The position numbers and the translations under genes were made by a program. Shown here piece after piece: positions 1 to 5,866 of a stretch of DNA of 7,210 nucleotides. Every line of letters starts with the position of its first letter. Within the stretch, counting starts at the first letter, position 1. The DNA comes from an uncultured Alphaproteobacteria bacterium (GTDB lineage: Bacteria > Pseudomonadota > Alphaproteobacteria > Micavibrionales > Micavibrionaceae), in contig CAKZMN010000185.1 in the NCBI GenBank assembly GCA_937128575.1, positions 1-7,210 of the forward strand, given 5' to 3'. Under the pieces are notes generated by a model that saw only the letters and a list, made by a program, of their open reading frames with translations, had not been told where the DNA came from and did no database searches.

Positions 1-2
1 CA

Positions 3-206
3 CCTGATTTGAAAGTAGTCCACGGTAAAAACAAATCGTTGGCTACGATAGTAAATAAAATGGAATTTAATAAATTAGTAGAAATTTTCACGACGCCTAT
101 GAATAAATTTCTTCATGATAACAGAGGTGATATAGATGCGAGAGCATCTACCTCAATCGATCACAGTGGGATAAGGTTTCCTGATGAAGCGCTTCTTATG
201 GGATAG
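3..206 (+). CDS. 3' end of an unrecognised gene (partial, hypothetical)
   Basis: The frame is open to the left edge of the window and ends at a TAG at 204-206, so about 68 C-terminal residues are visible. The first possible in-window starts (TTG at 9, ATG at 60) have no convincing Shine-Dalgarno sequence, so I read this as the tail of a longer gene. The visible part is mixed and charged (KNKSLATIVNK, KLVEIFTTPMNKFLHD), with no membrane segment, signal peptide or motif I recognise. It lies on the same strand as the following alpha-CTD-like gene, 77 bases away, so the two could be co-transcribed. It is fairly A+T-rich compared with tkt. No function is proposed. Confidence 0.5.
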   Translation, partial: PDLKVVHGKNKSLATIVNKMEFNKLVEIFTTPMNKFLHDNRGDIDARASTSIDHSGIRFPDEALLMG

Positions 207-283
207 ACGGCTTTGGGCTCAAAAGTTTTAAGATGTAGGCCTTAGACGCATGAGATTGTAAAACTTATTACTTAGGGACAAAT

Positions 284-868
284 ATGAGTGAGACAAAACA
301 AGAGCTGTTAATGAGCGATATATCTGACTATGTCAGAGCAAAGGATGCGAGCGTCAGGCTGCAGAATTGTATAATTCAAATATGCGAAGATCTTGGGCGC
401 TTCCCTACTGTGGCTGAAGTTGTGCTGCGTGGTCAAAAGGATCTGTCTAAATATAGCTATATTGGCAAGAAATCCTTGAGCGATCTTGAAAACCTGTTGA
501 AGTTAAATCATATCCCCTTCCCTTATGAACCTAGTTCCGGAAGTGATTTGATTGAGCGGCAGCCAGCGGATAATAAGGAAAAGTTTATAAAAGAACTAAT
601 CACTAAATCCTTTAAAATACACTTCCCTGAAGAAGTAAGCAGCGCCCCCACTCTTTCAATTGAGATTAAAGCTAGCGATGCTTCCGCCGTTGAGAAAATG
701 CATAAGAGATTAGATAGATTTGCTCCTGCGGATGAGCGCAATCTTTATGAGCTATTCAATATACTCGGGGCGCGTTTTGATAATGAGACGTTTCAGCCCG
801 CATATGAAAATGCTCAAACGGCTAAAATTGAGAAAACCTATACTGGTTTGATAATTTCTTTAGATTAA
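284..868 (+). CDS. Stand-alone RNA polymerase alpha-CTD-like (helix-hairpin-helix) protein
   Basis: This 194-residue protein starts at ATG 284, five bases after an AGGGA ribosome-binding site (274-278). Residues 22-77 resemble the C-terminal domain of the RNA polymerase alpha subunit. VRLQNC (24-29) matches the VRSANC segment of the E. coli subunit, and IGKKSL (60-65) matches LGKKSL. The E. coli residues that touch UP-element DNA (R265, N268, C269, G296, K298, S299) correspond to R25, N28, C29, G61, K63 and S64, with about five extra residues between the two halves. There is no alpha N-terminal assembly domain, so it is not RpoA. Residues 80-194 are a region I do not recognise, rich in charged helices (about 97-165). 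Inference: a DNA-binding or transcription-associated accessory protein. It converges on zapA, sharing the bases TTAA at the stop codons, and no terminator separates them. The domain call is fairly secure; the role is unknown. Confidence 0.72.
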   Translation: MSETKQELLMSDISDYVRAKDASVRLQNCIIQICEDLGRFPTVAEVVLRGQKDLSKYSYIGKKSLSDLENLLKLNHIPFPYEPSSGSDLIERQPADNKEKFIKELITKSFKIHFPEEVSSAPTLSIEIKASDASAVEKMHKRLDRFAPADERNLYELFNILGARFDNETFQPAYENAQTAKIEKTYTGLIISLD

Positions 869-1203
869 GCCTTAGCGACGCGGCTGGCGATGCTGTCTAT
901 GCGATCGGCTAGGTGGTCGATGGCTTGGGCGATGACGAGTTCGTCTTGCTTTGAGCTTTCTGAAGCGCTAGCAGGCGCAGCGCCAGATTGGGTTAGCTGA
1001 TCACGCAGATCGAATGTTTCATCAGAGAGCATAAGGGCCGTTAGCACAAGAAGGTGTGATTCGCTGGTTGCGGCGCCGGCCTTTACGATGTCTTTCATTT
1101 TAGCGTCTACGTAGTGACCAAGATCGATAACGCGCTGCTCTTGCCCATCTTCACAGGAAATGCCGTAATTGCGTCCGTTTATTGTCAGTGTAAGTTCAGC
1201 CAT
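865..1203 (-). CDS. zapA: Cell division protein ZapA
   Basis: This 112-residue protein is ZapA, a cytoplasmic FtsZ-ring-associated protein that forms antiparallel tetramers and promotes bundling of FtsZ filaments. The N-terminal strand-rich part, with LTLTINGRNYGISCEDGQE at about residues 4-22, has the family's ING-x-x-Y pattern followed by a C-x-x-G-x-E segment. A helical region (24-66, including HLLVLTALMLSDE at 50-62) and a C-terminal helix (about 85-112) follow. The linker at 72-84 is rich in Ala and Ser. Length is normal for alphaproteobacterial members. The ATG at 1203 is preceded by an A-rich leader with a weak AAAGAG ribosome-binding site. It lies 29 bases downstream of the small coiled-coil gene and is probably co-transcribed with it. 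Its stop codon overlaps that of the convergent gene at 284-868. In many relatives the 6S RNA gene and a 5-formyltetrahydrofolate cyclo-ligase gene follow zapA; neither is here. Confidence 0.88.
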   Translation of the reverse strand: MAELTLTINGRNYGISCEDGQEQRVIDLGHYVDAKMKDIVKAGAATSESHLLVLTALMLSDETFDLRDQLTQSGAAPASASESSKQDELVIAQAIDHLADRIDSIASRVAKA

Positions 1204-1232
1204 CGTTTTATACTCTTTTTTCTATTCGCTAT

Positions 1233-1454
1233 TTATGCGTTTTCTTTAAGGATATGCTCAACCTTTTGGATTGCGCTGTCTAGTTTTTGCGCAACGAAGG
1301 CCGCGTTCACATTTGCGTTTTCGTTTGAGATTGCCGCGCCGCCGAACATGTCGGTCTGTCTGCCTTCAACGGATTGATCGTAGCTGTTGATTGAACCTTC
1401 GAGTTTGCCAACGGCGTTATCGAGTTTTGCTAAGGCTTGTCTGATTGCTGACAC
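1233..1454 (-). CDS. Small coiled-coil protein, DUF4164-like, upstream of zapA
   Basis: This 73-residue acidic protein is predicted to be mostly two helices, with heptad-like patterns at about residues 4-28 (IRQALAKLDNAVGKLEGSI) and 50-73 (AFVAQKLDSAIQKVEHILKEN). The two are joined by a Gly/Asn-rich loop containing DMFGGA. Size, helical pattern and position directly upstream of zapA match the DUF4164 family found next to zapA in Alphaproteobacteria. The family's function is not established; a link to ZapA or division is an inference from synteny. The start is GTG at 1454, chosen because a near-perfect AAGGAG sits seven bases upstream; no ATG is as well placed. It is the first gene of a two-gene unit with zapA (29-base gap), transcribed from the promoter at 1505-1532. 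No membrane segment is seen. Confidence 0.72.
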   Translation of the reverse strand: MSAIRQALAKLDNAVGKLEGSINSYDQSVEGRQTDMFGGAAISNENANVNAAFVAQKLDSAIQKVEHILKENA

Positions 1455-1461
1455 GGTTTAT

Positions 1462-1467
1462 CTCCTT
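1462..1467 (-). promoter_or_regulatory. Strong ribosome-binding site deciding a GTG start
   Basis: On the minus strand these bases read AAGGAG, within AAAGGAGAT, with seven bases to the GTG at 1454-1452. This is one of the best Shine-Dalgarno matches in the window and supports GTG as the true start of the DUF4164-like gene. Confidence 0.8.
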
Positions 1468-1504
1468 TAAAAGAATTCGTCTTTTTTCGCTTGGGAATGA
1501 AGCA

Positions 1505-1532
1505 ATTATCTACGCTTCTGCTGGTGGGTCAA
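1505..1532 (-). promoter_or_regulatory. Sigma70-type promoter for the DUF4164-like gene and zapA
   Basis: Reading the minus strand, TTGACC (1532-1527) is followed after 16 bases by GATAAT (1510-1505), each five of six matches to the -35 and -10 consensus. Transcription would begin near 1498, giving a leader of roughly 45 bases that carries the AAGGAG ribosome-binding site. Position, orientation and match quality make this a good candidate; it has not been tested. Confidence 0.6.
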
Positions 1533-1580
1533 GGGTGGGTTCCCAGTTTTATGAACTAAACCACAGAAAACTTCACTTAA

Positions 1581-1616
1581 GATGCACGCACATACTTGAC
1601 CTAGGCCTTGTGCATC
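1581..1616. repeat. Inverted repeat GATGCAC/GTGCATC around a -35-like box upstream of tkt
   Basis: GATGCAC (1581-1587) and GTGCATC (1610-1616) are perfect 7-base inverted arms separated by 22 bases. The TTGACC box at 1596-1601 lies between the arms. It could be a divided operator controlling tkt or, if transcribed, the base of a stem-loop. No known regulator's consensus is recognised. Confidence 0.4.
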
Positions 1617-1625
1617 GGCATTGTA
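1596..1625 (+). promoter_or_regulatory. Possible promoter for tkt-gap
   Basis: TTGACC at 1596-1601 is a good -35 match. The best -10 candidates at 17 to 18 bases (CATTGT or ATTGTA, 1619-1625) are poor, so only the -35 element is convincing. Transcription would start around 1632, about 40 bases before the tkt ATG. It is divergent from the zapA-side promoter, whose -35 box on the opposite strand has the same TTGACC sequence. Confidence 0.3.
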
Positions 1626-1671
1626 GGCGCAAATTTCATCGCGTAAAAATAAGCAGGAAAGCCGCTCTATA

Positions 1672-3678
1672 ATGACCAGTGCAAACGCCGCCGCCTCTAT
1701 TGAGAATTCATCCGTTACCCTTAAACAAAAAGCCAATGCCATTCGCGCCCTTTCTATGGACGCCGTTGAAGCCGCGCAATCGGGGCATCCCGGTATGCCG
1801 ATGGGCATGGCCGATGTTGCCACGGTGCTATACACCAAGTTTTTGAAATTTGATGCGAAAAACCCCGAATGGGCGGATCGTGACCGTTTCGTGCTTTCCG
1901 GTGGTCATGGTTCTATGCTGCTTTATGCGCTGAATTATCTGACGGGCTACGAAAAAATGACGCTAGAGCAGATTAAGAATTTCCGCCAGATGGGTTACAT
2001 CACCGCAGGTCATCCCGAGATTGAACATGATGCGGGCATTGAAACAACGACAGGGCCGCTTGGTCAGGGCGTTGCGACAGCCGTTGGTATGGCGCTGGGT
2101 GAGCGCATCCTTAATGGTCGTTATGGCGACGATGTGGTTGATCACTACACCTATGTAATGTGCGGTGATGGCGATTTGATGGAGGGGATTAGCCATGAAG
2201 CTTGTTCACTTGCGGGGCACCTGAACCTGAACAAGATGATTGTTCTTTATGATGATAATTCGATCTCGATTGATGGATCGACAGACCTTTCATTCATTGA
2301 TAACACCCCTGCCCGTTTCGAGGCCTATGGCTGGAGCGTGGATACGGTTGATGGCCACAATTTTGATGAGATCGAAGCGGCAATTGCGAAGGCGCAAAAA
2401 AGCGACAAGCCGACATTGATTAGCTGCAAAACCAAAATTGGTTATGGCGCACCGACCAAGGAAGGCAGTGCATCTTCTCATGGTGCACCATTGGGCACCG
2501 AAGAGATTGAAGGCGCGCGCAAGAATTTGGACTGGCCGCATGCGCCGTTTGAAATTCCTGAAGATATTTTAAATGCATGGCGCGCCGTTGGCACGCAAAG
2601 CCGCGATACATTTGAGGCGTGGGAAGACCGCAAGAATAGTTGTGATCTTTCTGGCTGTCATGATAAGGCGCATGCTGGTGATTATTCTGGCGCGATTGCC
2701 CCGGTGATTGCCGAGTTAAAGACACATTTCGCGACTAACAAACCGGGCGATGCAACGCGCAAGACCTCTGGCGCTTGTCTGGAGAAATTGGTTGAAAAGC
2801 TTTGGTTGATGATTGGTGGGTCTGCGGACCTTACGGGATCGAACAACACGAAGGTTGCGGCGTCCAAGGTTATTAATAAAGAAGATTACGCGGGTAACTA
2901 CGTTAATTATGGCGTGCGTGAGCATGCGATGGCGGCGGCGATGAATGGTTTGACCATTCATGGTGGCCTCCTGCCCTATGCTGGCACTTTCCTGCAGTTT
3001 GCGGATTATTCCCGTCCAGCCATTCGTCTTGGTGCATTGATGAAGCAGCGCGTTATCCATGTGATGACGCATGATTCCATTGGCCTTGGTGAAGATGGCC
3101 CAACGCATCAACCGGTTGAGCATTTTGCCGCCCTGCGCGCTATCCCGAATTGTTATCTATACCGCCCATGTGACGGCGTTGAAACGGCGGAAAGCTGGGA
3201 ATGTGCGATTAACAACCAAACTGCGCCATCTGTTCTGGCGCTGACGCGTCAAGGATTGCCGACGCTTTCGGATGATCGCAAAGAAAATATGGTTGCCAAG
3301 GGTGCATATATATTGCGCGATTGCGGCGATGAGCCAGACGTTACAATTTTCGCTAGTGGTTCAGAAGTGAAGCTAGCCGTTGAAGCGGCGGAGAAGATTG
3401 ATGCGAATGTACGCGTTGTTTCCGTGCCGTGTATGGATTTGTTCTGGGAACAGGATGGCGATTATATTCAGGGCCTGATTTGTAACAAGAGCGTGAAGAT
3501 CGGCGTTGAAGCTGGCGTTCGCCAAGGTTGGGATCGCCTGATTGGTGGTCACAGCCCGTTCATTGGCATGGATAGCTTTGGTGCATCTGCGCCGGCTGGT
3601 GAGTTATTTAAACATTTTGGCATTACAACGAACGCAATCGTTGAAGCCGCGAATAAGAAACTACAATCTAAGAAATAG
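1672..3678 (+). CDS. tkt: Transketolase
   Basis: This 668-residue thiamine-diphosphate enzyme transfers two-carbon ketol units between sugar phosphates (xylulose-5-P donor; ribose-5-P and erythrose-4-P acceptors) in the non-oxidative pentose phosphate pathway or Calvin cycle. Length is standard. Visible motifs are SGHPGMPMG (37-45, substrate His39), SGGHGSMLLY (76-85, His79), TTGPLGQG (126-133), and the ThDP/metal motif GDGDLMEG (165-172) with DDNSISIDG (194-202). In the pyrimidine domain are GGSADLTGSN (382-391), YGVREHAM (413-420) with catalytic Glu417, FLQFADYSRPA (440-450), THDSIGLGEDGPTHQP (467-481; His468, His479) and LTRQG (524-528). All key residues appear present, so it should be active. 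The ATG at 1672 follows AGGA (1655-1658) at a rather long 13-base spacing. gap follows after 12 bases, suggesting one operon. No thiamine riboswitch is seen upstream. Confidence 0.97.
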   Translation: MTSANAAASIENSSVTLKQKANAIRALSMDAVEAAQSGHPGMPMGMADVATVLYTKFLKFDAKNPEWADRDRFVLSGGHGSMLLYALNYLTGYEKMTLEQIKNFRQMGYITAGHPEIEHDAGIETTTGPLGQGVATAVGMALGERILNGRYGDDVVDHYTYVMCGDGDLMEGISHEACSLAGHLNLNKMIVLYDDNSISIDGSTDLSFIDNTPARFEAYGWSVDTVDGHNFDEIEAAIAKAQKSDKPTLISCKTKIGYGAPTKEGSASSHGAPLGTEEIEGARKNLDWPHAPFEIPEDILNAWRAVGTQSRDTFEAWEDRKNSCDLSGCHDKAHAGDYSGAIAPVIAELKTHFATNKPGDATRKTSGACLEKLVEKLWLMIGGSADLTGSNNTKVAASKVINKEDYAGNYVNYGVREHAMAAAMNGLTIHGGLLPYAGTFLQFADYSRPAIRLGALMKQRVIHVMTHDSIGLGEDGPTHQPVEHFAALRAIPNCYLYRPCDGVETAESWECAINNQTAPSVLALTRQGLPTLSDDRKENMVAKGAYILRDCGDEPDVTIFASGSEVKLAVEAAEKIDANVRVVSVPCMDLFWEQDGDYIQGLICNKSVKIGVEAGVRQGWDRLIGGHSPFIGMDSFGASAPAGELFKHFGITTNAIVEAANKKLQSKK

Positions 3679-3690
3679 GAACTACAAAAA

Positions 3691-4704
3691 ATGACATTAC
3701 GTGTTGGTATTAATGGGTTTGGACGTATTGGACGATTGGTTGCGCGCGCGATTTTTGAAAGCGACCGCACAGATATCGAGGTTGTCGGCATTAATGATCC
3801 GGGCGGGAATTTCTTCCCGTTGCTTAAGTATGACTCAATTCACGGACGCGCACCGTTCACGGTAGAGCGCGATGGCGAGGACTGGATTGTCATTGATGGC
3901 GTGCGCATTCGTCGCTTCCGCAATCGTAACATTGAAAACGTGCATTGGAACGAAGTTGACGTTGATATCGTCATGGAATGTACGGGTAAGTTTAACAGCC
4001 ACGAAGGCGCGTCGCAGCATTTGGCCTCTGGCGCTAAAAAAGTTTTAATCTCTGCGCCCGCGGGCGATGCCGATGCGATGGTCGTTTATGGCGTGAACCA
4101 CAATACGCTTAAGTCTTCGGACAAGATTGTATCCAACGCCTCTTGCACGACCAATTGCTTGGCGCCGATGGCTTATGCGCTGCATAATACTATTGGTATT
4201 GAAAATGGCTTGATGACGACTATTCACGCCTATACTGGAGATCAAAATTTGGTTGATTCCTCTCATAAAGATCCATACCGTGCCCGCGCTGGCGCGATGA
4301 GCATGATCCCTACATCAACAGGCGCAGCGAAGGCCGTTGGCAAGGTTCTGCCGGAGCTTGATGGTAAATTGGACGGGCAAGCAATCCGCGTGCCTGTGGC
4401 GAATGTGTCCATGGTCGATTTGAAATTCGTGCCGAGCAAGTCCGTAACGGAGAGCGAAATCAACAACGCGATGAAGGAATATGCGGCAGGCGAGCTGAAG
4501 GGCATTCTTGGCGTATATGACGACCCATGTGTATCGGTTGATTTTAACCATGATCCACATAGCTGCATGTTTAATTTGAACGGCACAAAGGTGATGGATG
4601 GCAAGCTTGTGCGCGTTATGGCCTGGTATGATAATGAGTGGGGCTTTTCGTGCCGTATGATTGATACTGCGCTTAAAATGCACGAGCTTGGATACAGGTC
4701 TTAA
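3691..4704 (+). CDS. gap: Type I glyceraldehyde-3-phosphate dehydrogenase
   Basis: This 337-residue enzyme oxidatively phosphorylates glyceraldehyde-3-phosphate to 1,3-bisphosphoglycerate, or reverses this in gluconeogenesis or carbon fixation. The Rossmann motif GINGFGRIGR (6-15) starts the NAD(P) domain. The active site is SNASCTTNCLAP (148-159) with catalytic Cys152 and His179 in TTIHAYTGDQ. Phosphate-binding and family segments include RARAGAMSMIPTSTGAAKA (197-215) and WYDNEWGFS (312-320). Asp36 after the second strand (GINDPGGN) favours NAD+, but the following PGGN resembles the NDTGG of chloroplast enzymes that accept NADPH, so cofactor choice is not certain. The ribosome-binding site AGGA (3677-3680) overlaps the tkt stop codon, consistent with an operon and possible translational coupling. 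pgk, often next in alphaproteobacterial clusters, is missing; a terminator follows instead. Confidence 0.96.
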   Translation: MTLRVGINGFGRIGRLVARAIFESDRTDIEVVGINDPGGNFFPLLKYDSIHGRAPFTVERDGEDWIVIDGVRIRRFRNRNIENVHWNEVDVDIVMECTGKFNSHEGASQHLASGAKKVLISAPAGDADAMVVYGVNHNTLKSSDKIVSNASCTTNCLAPMAYALHNTIGIENGLMTTIHAYTGDQNLVDSSHKDPYRARAGAMSMIPTSTGAAKAVGKVLPELDGKLDGQAIRVPVANVSMVDLKFVPSKSVTESEINNAMKEYAAGELKGILGVYDDPCVSVDFNHDPHSCMFNLNGTKVMDGKLVRVMAWYDNEWGFSCRMIDTALKMHELGYRS

Positions 4705-4748
4705 AGGGCGCTATCCACGCTGAAAACCACAGTGAGCATCAAAATTTA

Positions 4749-4777
4749 TTGACAATGTTTTTAGCCAGGCGCATATT
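4749..4777 (+). promoter_or_regulatory. Promoter-like sequence in the gap 3' region
   Basis: A perfect TTGACA (4749-4754), preceded by A+T-rich bases (aaaatttatt), is followed after 17 bases by CATATT (4772-4777), four of six matches to TATAAT. Transcription would start near 4784, only about 25 bases before the terminator hairpin. It is therefore placed for a short RNA rather than for the aldolase gene. Confidence 0.5.
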
Positions 4778-4783
4778 GAGCGT

Positions 4784-4845
4784 CTAAACCGTTCTCCGTG
4801 AACATAGCCGATCTGAATTCTTAGGATTTCAGATCGGTTTTTTTT
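4784..4845 (+). ncRNA. Candidate small RNA between gap and the aldolase gene
   Basis: The predicted transcript runs from about 4784 to the T-run at 4845, roughly 62 bases. It would contain a small 5' hairpin, GTTC (4791-4794) and GAAC (4800-4803) with the loop TCCGT, then the terminator hairpin. Together with the loop, the 5' hairpin exposes UCUCCG, which is complementary to purine-rich ribosome-binding sites, a pattern seen in several alphaproteobacterial small RNAs. Its existence is inferred only from promoter plus terminator. The same bases also form the 3' untranslated region of the gap mRNA, so it could be a processed 3' fragment or nothing independent. No known RNA family is recognised. 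Confidence 0.35.
4808..4845 (+). terminator. Strong intrinsic terminator after tkt-gap
   Basis: CCGATCTGAA (4808-4817) and TTCAGATCGG (4828-4837) form a perfect 10-base-pair stem with a 10-base loop, followed at once by eight T residues (4838-4845). It lies 103 bases past the gap stop codon and works in the plus direction only, as there is no T-run on the other side. It should separate tkt-gap from the aldolase gene. Confidence 0.93.
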
Positions 4846-4881
4846 GCGCCTAAATCATTGGTGATTACTGCGCCCTGCCCC

Positions 4882-4910
4882 TTGTTTTGCGGCGGTTTCT
4901 TGGCTATACC
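4882..4910 (+). promoter_or_regulatory. Possible promoter for the aldolase gene
   Basis: TTGTTT (4882-4887), 17 bases, then TATACC (4905-4910) gives a moderate sigma70-like match. Because a strong terminator lies just upstream, the aldolase gene needs its own promoter in 4846-4951, and this is the best candidate I see. Two similar decamers, ATCTATAGAA (4911-4920) and the partial copy GATATAGAA ending at 4938, follow it; their meaning is unknown. Confidence 0.35.
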
Positions 4911-4951
4911 ATCTATAGAACAAATGACAGATATAGAAGTGAGGATTTTCC

Positions 4952-5866
4952 ATGCCCAACCCAGAACAATTCACCAAAGTTTCACAAGGCCAAGGCTTTA
5001 TTGCCGCGCTTGATCAAAGCGGTGGCTCAACGCCCAAAGCGCTTATGAATTACGGCGTGGATGAGAGCGCATATAGCGGTGAAGAAGAAATGTTCAACAA
5101 GGTGCATGAGATGCGCACGCGCATTATTAAGGCGCCAGCCTTTGCGGGCGGTAAGATTTTGGGCGCGATTTTGTTTGAAAAGACAATGGATAGCCAGATT
5201 GATGGCAAGCCAACAGCGGCGTATTTGGCGGAAAACCTTGGCGTTGCGACATTTTTCAAGATTGATAAGGGTTTAGCCTATATTGAAAACGGCGTTCAGA
5301 TGATGAAGCCGATGCCGGACCTTGATGCTTTGCTTGAAAAAGCCAAGGCGAATAACATCTTTGGCACAAAAATGCGCTCCGCTATGCATGAGCCAAATGC
5401 CGAGCCTATCGCCGCGATTGTGGCGCAACAATTTGAAATCGCCAAGCGCGTGATGAGCTATGGCATGGTGCCAATCATTGAGCCAGAGGTAGACATTAAT
5501 GCGCCACAAAAGGCGGAATGTGAAGAGCTGATGGTTGCGGAATTCATCAAGCACTTGGATGCGCTGGACGCCGATCAGAAGGTGATGCTGAAGCTTACGC
5601 TGCCTGAAAAGGCGGGCTTGTTTGCGGATTTAATTGCGCATGAGAATGTGGCGCGCGTTGTGGCACTTTCTGGTGGCTATAGCCTTGAGGAATCATGTGA
5701 TCGCCTGTCTAAGAATGATGGCATGATTGCTAGCTTTTCTCGCGCCCTGACGAATAATTTGAACGCAAGCCAGAGCGATGAAGAGTTTAACGCCGCGCTT
5801 CAGGCAGCGATTGATAAGATTTATGGCGCGTCTGTTGGCGGCGCTTCTGCGACGGCGGCGGCGTAG
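4952..5866 (+). CDS. fda: Class I fructose-bisphosphate aldolase
   Basis: This 304-residue Schiff-base aldolase reversibly cleaves fructose-1,6-bisphosphate to dihydroxyacetone phosphate and glyceraldehyde-3-phosphate. It matches the short bacterial class I type (about 296 residues), not the zinc-dependent class II enzyme. Visible segments are GFIAALDQSGGSTPKAL (15-31, Asp21), GAILFEKTMD (71-80), FFKIDKGL (101-108, Lys103), GTKMRS (138-143), PIIEPEVDI (174-182, Glu177 and Glu179), VMLKLTLPEK (211-220) with Lys214 as the likely Schiff-base lysine, SGGYS (240-244, phosphate binding) and SFSRAL (261-266). The last 13 or so residues form a small Ala/Gly/Ser-rich tail. The ATG at 4952 is six bases after GAGGA (4941-4945). 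An EndoU-family gene starts immediately after the TAG, so the two are probably on one mRNA. In context it supplies the step linking triose phosphates to tkt and gap. Confidence 0.94.
   Translation: MPNPEQFTKVSQGQGFIAALDQSGGSTPKALMNYGVDESAYSGEEEMFNKVHEMRTRIIKAPAFAGGKILGAILFEKTMDSQIDGKPTAAYLAENLGVATFFKIDKGLAYIENGVQMMKPMPDLDALLEKAKANNIFGTKMRSAMHEPNAEPIAAIVAQQFEIAKRVMSYGMVPIIEPEVDINAPQKAECEELMVAEFIKHLDALDADQKVMLKLTLPEKAGLFADLIAHENVARVVALSGGYSLEESCDRLSKNDGMIASFSRALTNNLNASQSDEEFNAALQAAIDKIYGASVGGASATAAA

Noticed and set aside
185..194. 10-base palindrome GAAGCGCTTC
   Set aside because: It lies within the coding tail of the first gene, and a single perfect 10-mer palindrome is expected by chance at this scale.
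1498..1640. 6S-like RNA in the zapA-tkt divergent region (GGTCAAG pairing with CTTGACC and further weak pairing outside it)
   Set aside because: The paired segments are the -35 boxes of two divergent promoters, the outer stem needs many bulges, and 6S in this class usually lies downstream of zapA. A covariance search with the Rfam 6S model would settle it.
1455..1671. Thiamine diphosphate riboswitch upstream of transketolase
   Set aside because: The conserved CUGAGA and ACCUGAU-type core elements are not present on either strand.
1506..1838. Antisense open frame of 110 codons across the tkt start
   Set aside because: It overlaps a certain tkt start and two promoter elements, has no recognisable protein features, and reads as a shadow of tkt codon use.
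2716..3123. Antisense open frame of 135 codons inside tkt, and similar ones inside gap (4315-4683) and the aldolase gene (5273-5554)
   Set aside because: They mirror strongly coding sense frames, have His/Arg/Asn-rich composition typical of reverse-strand shadows, and lack ribosome-binding sites.
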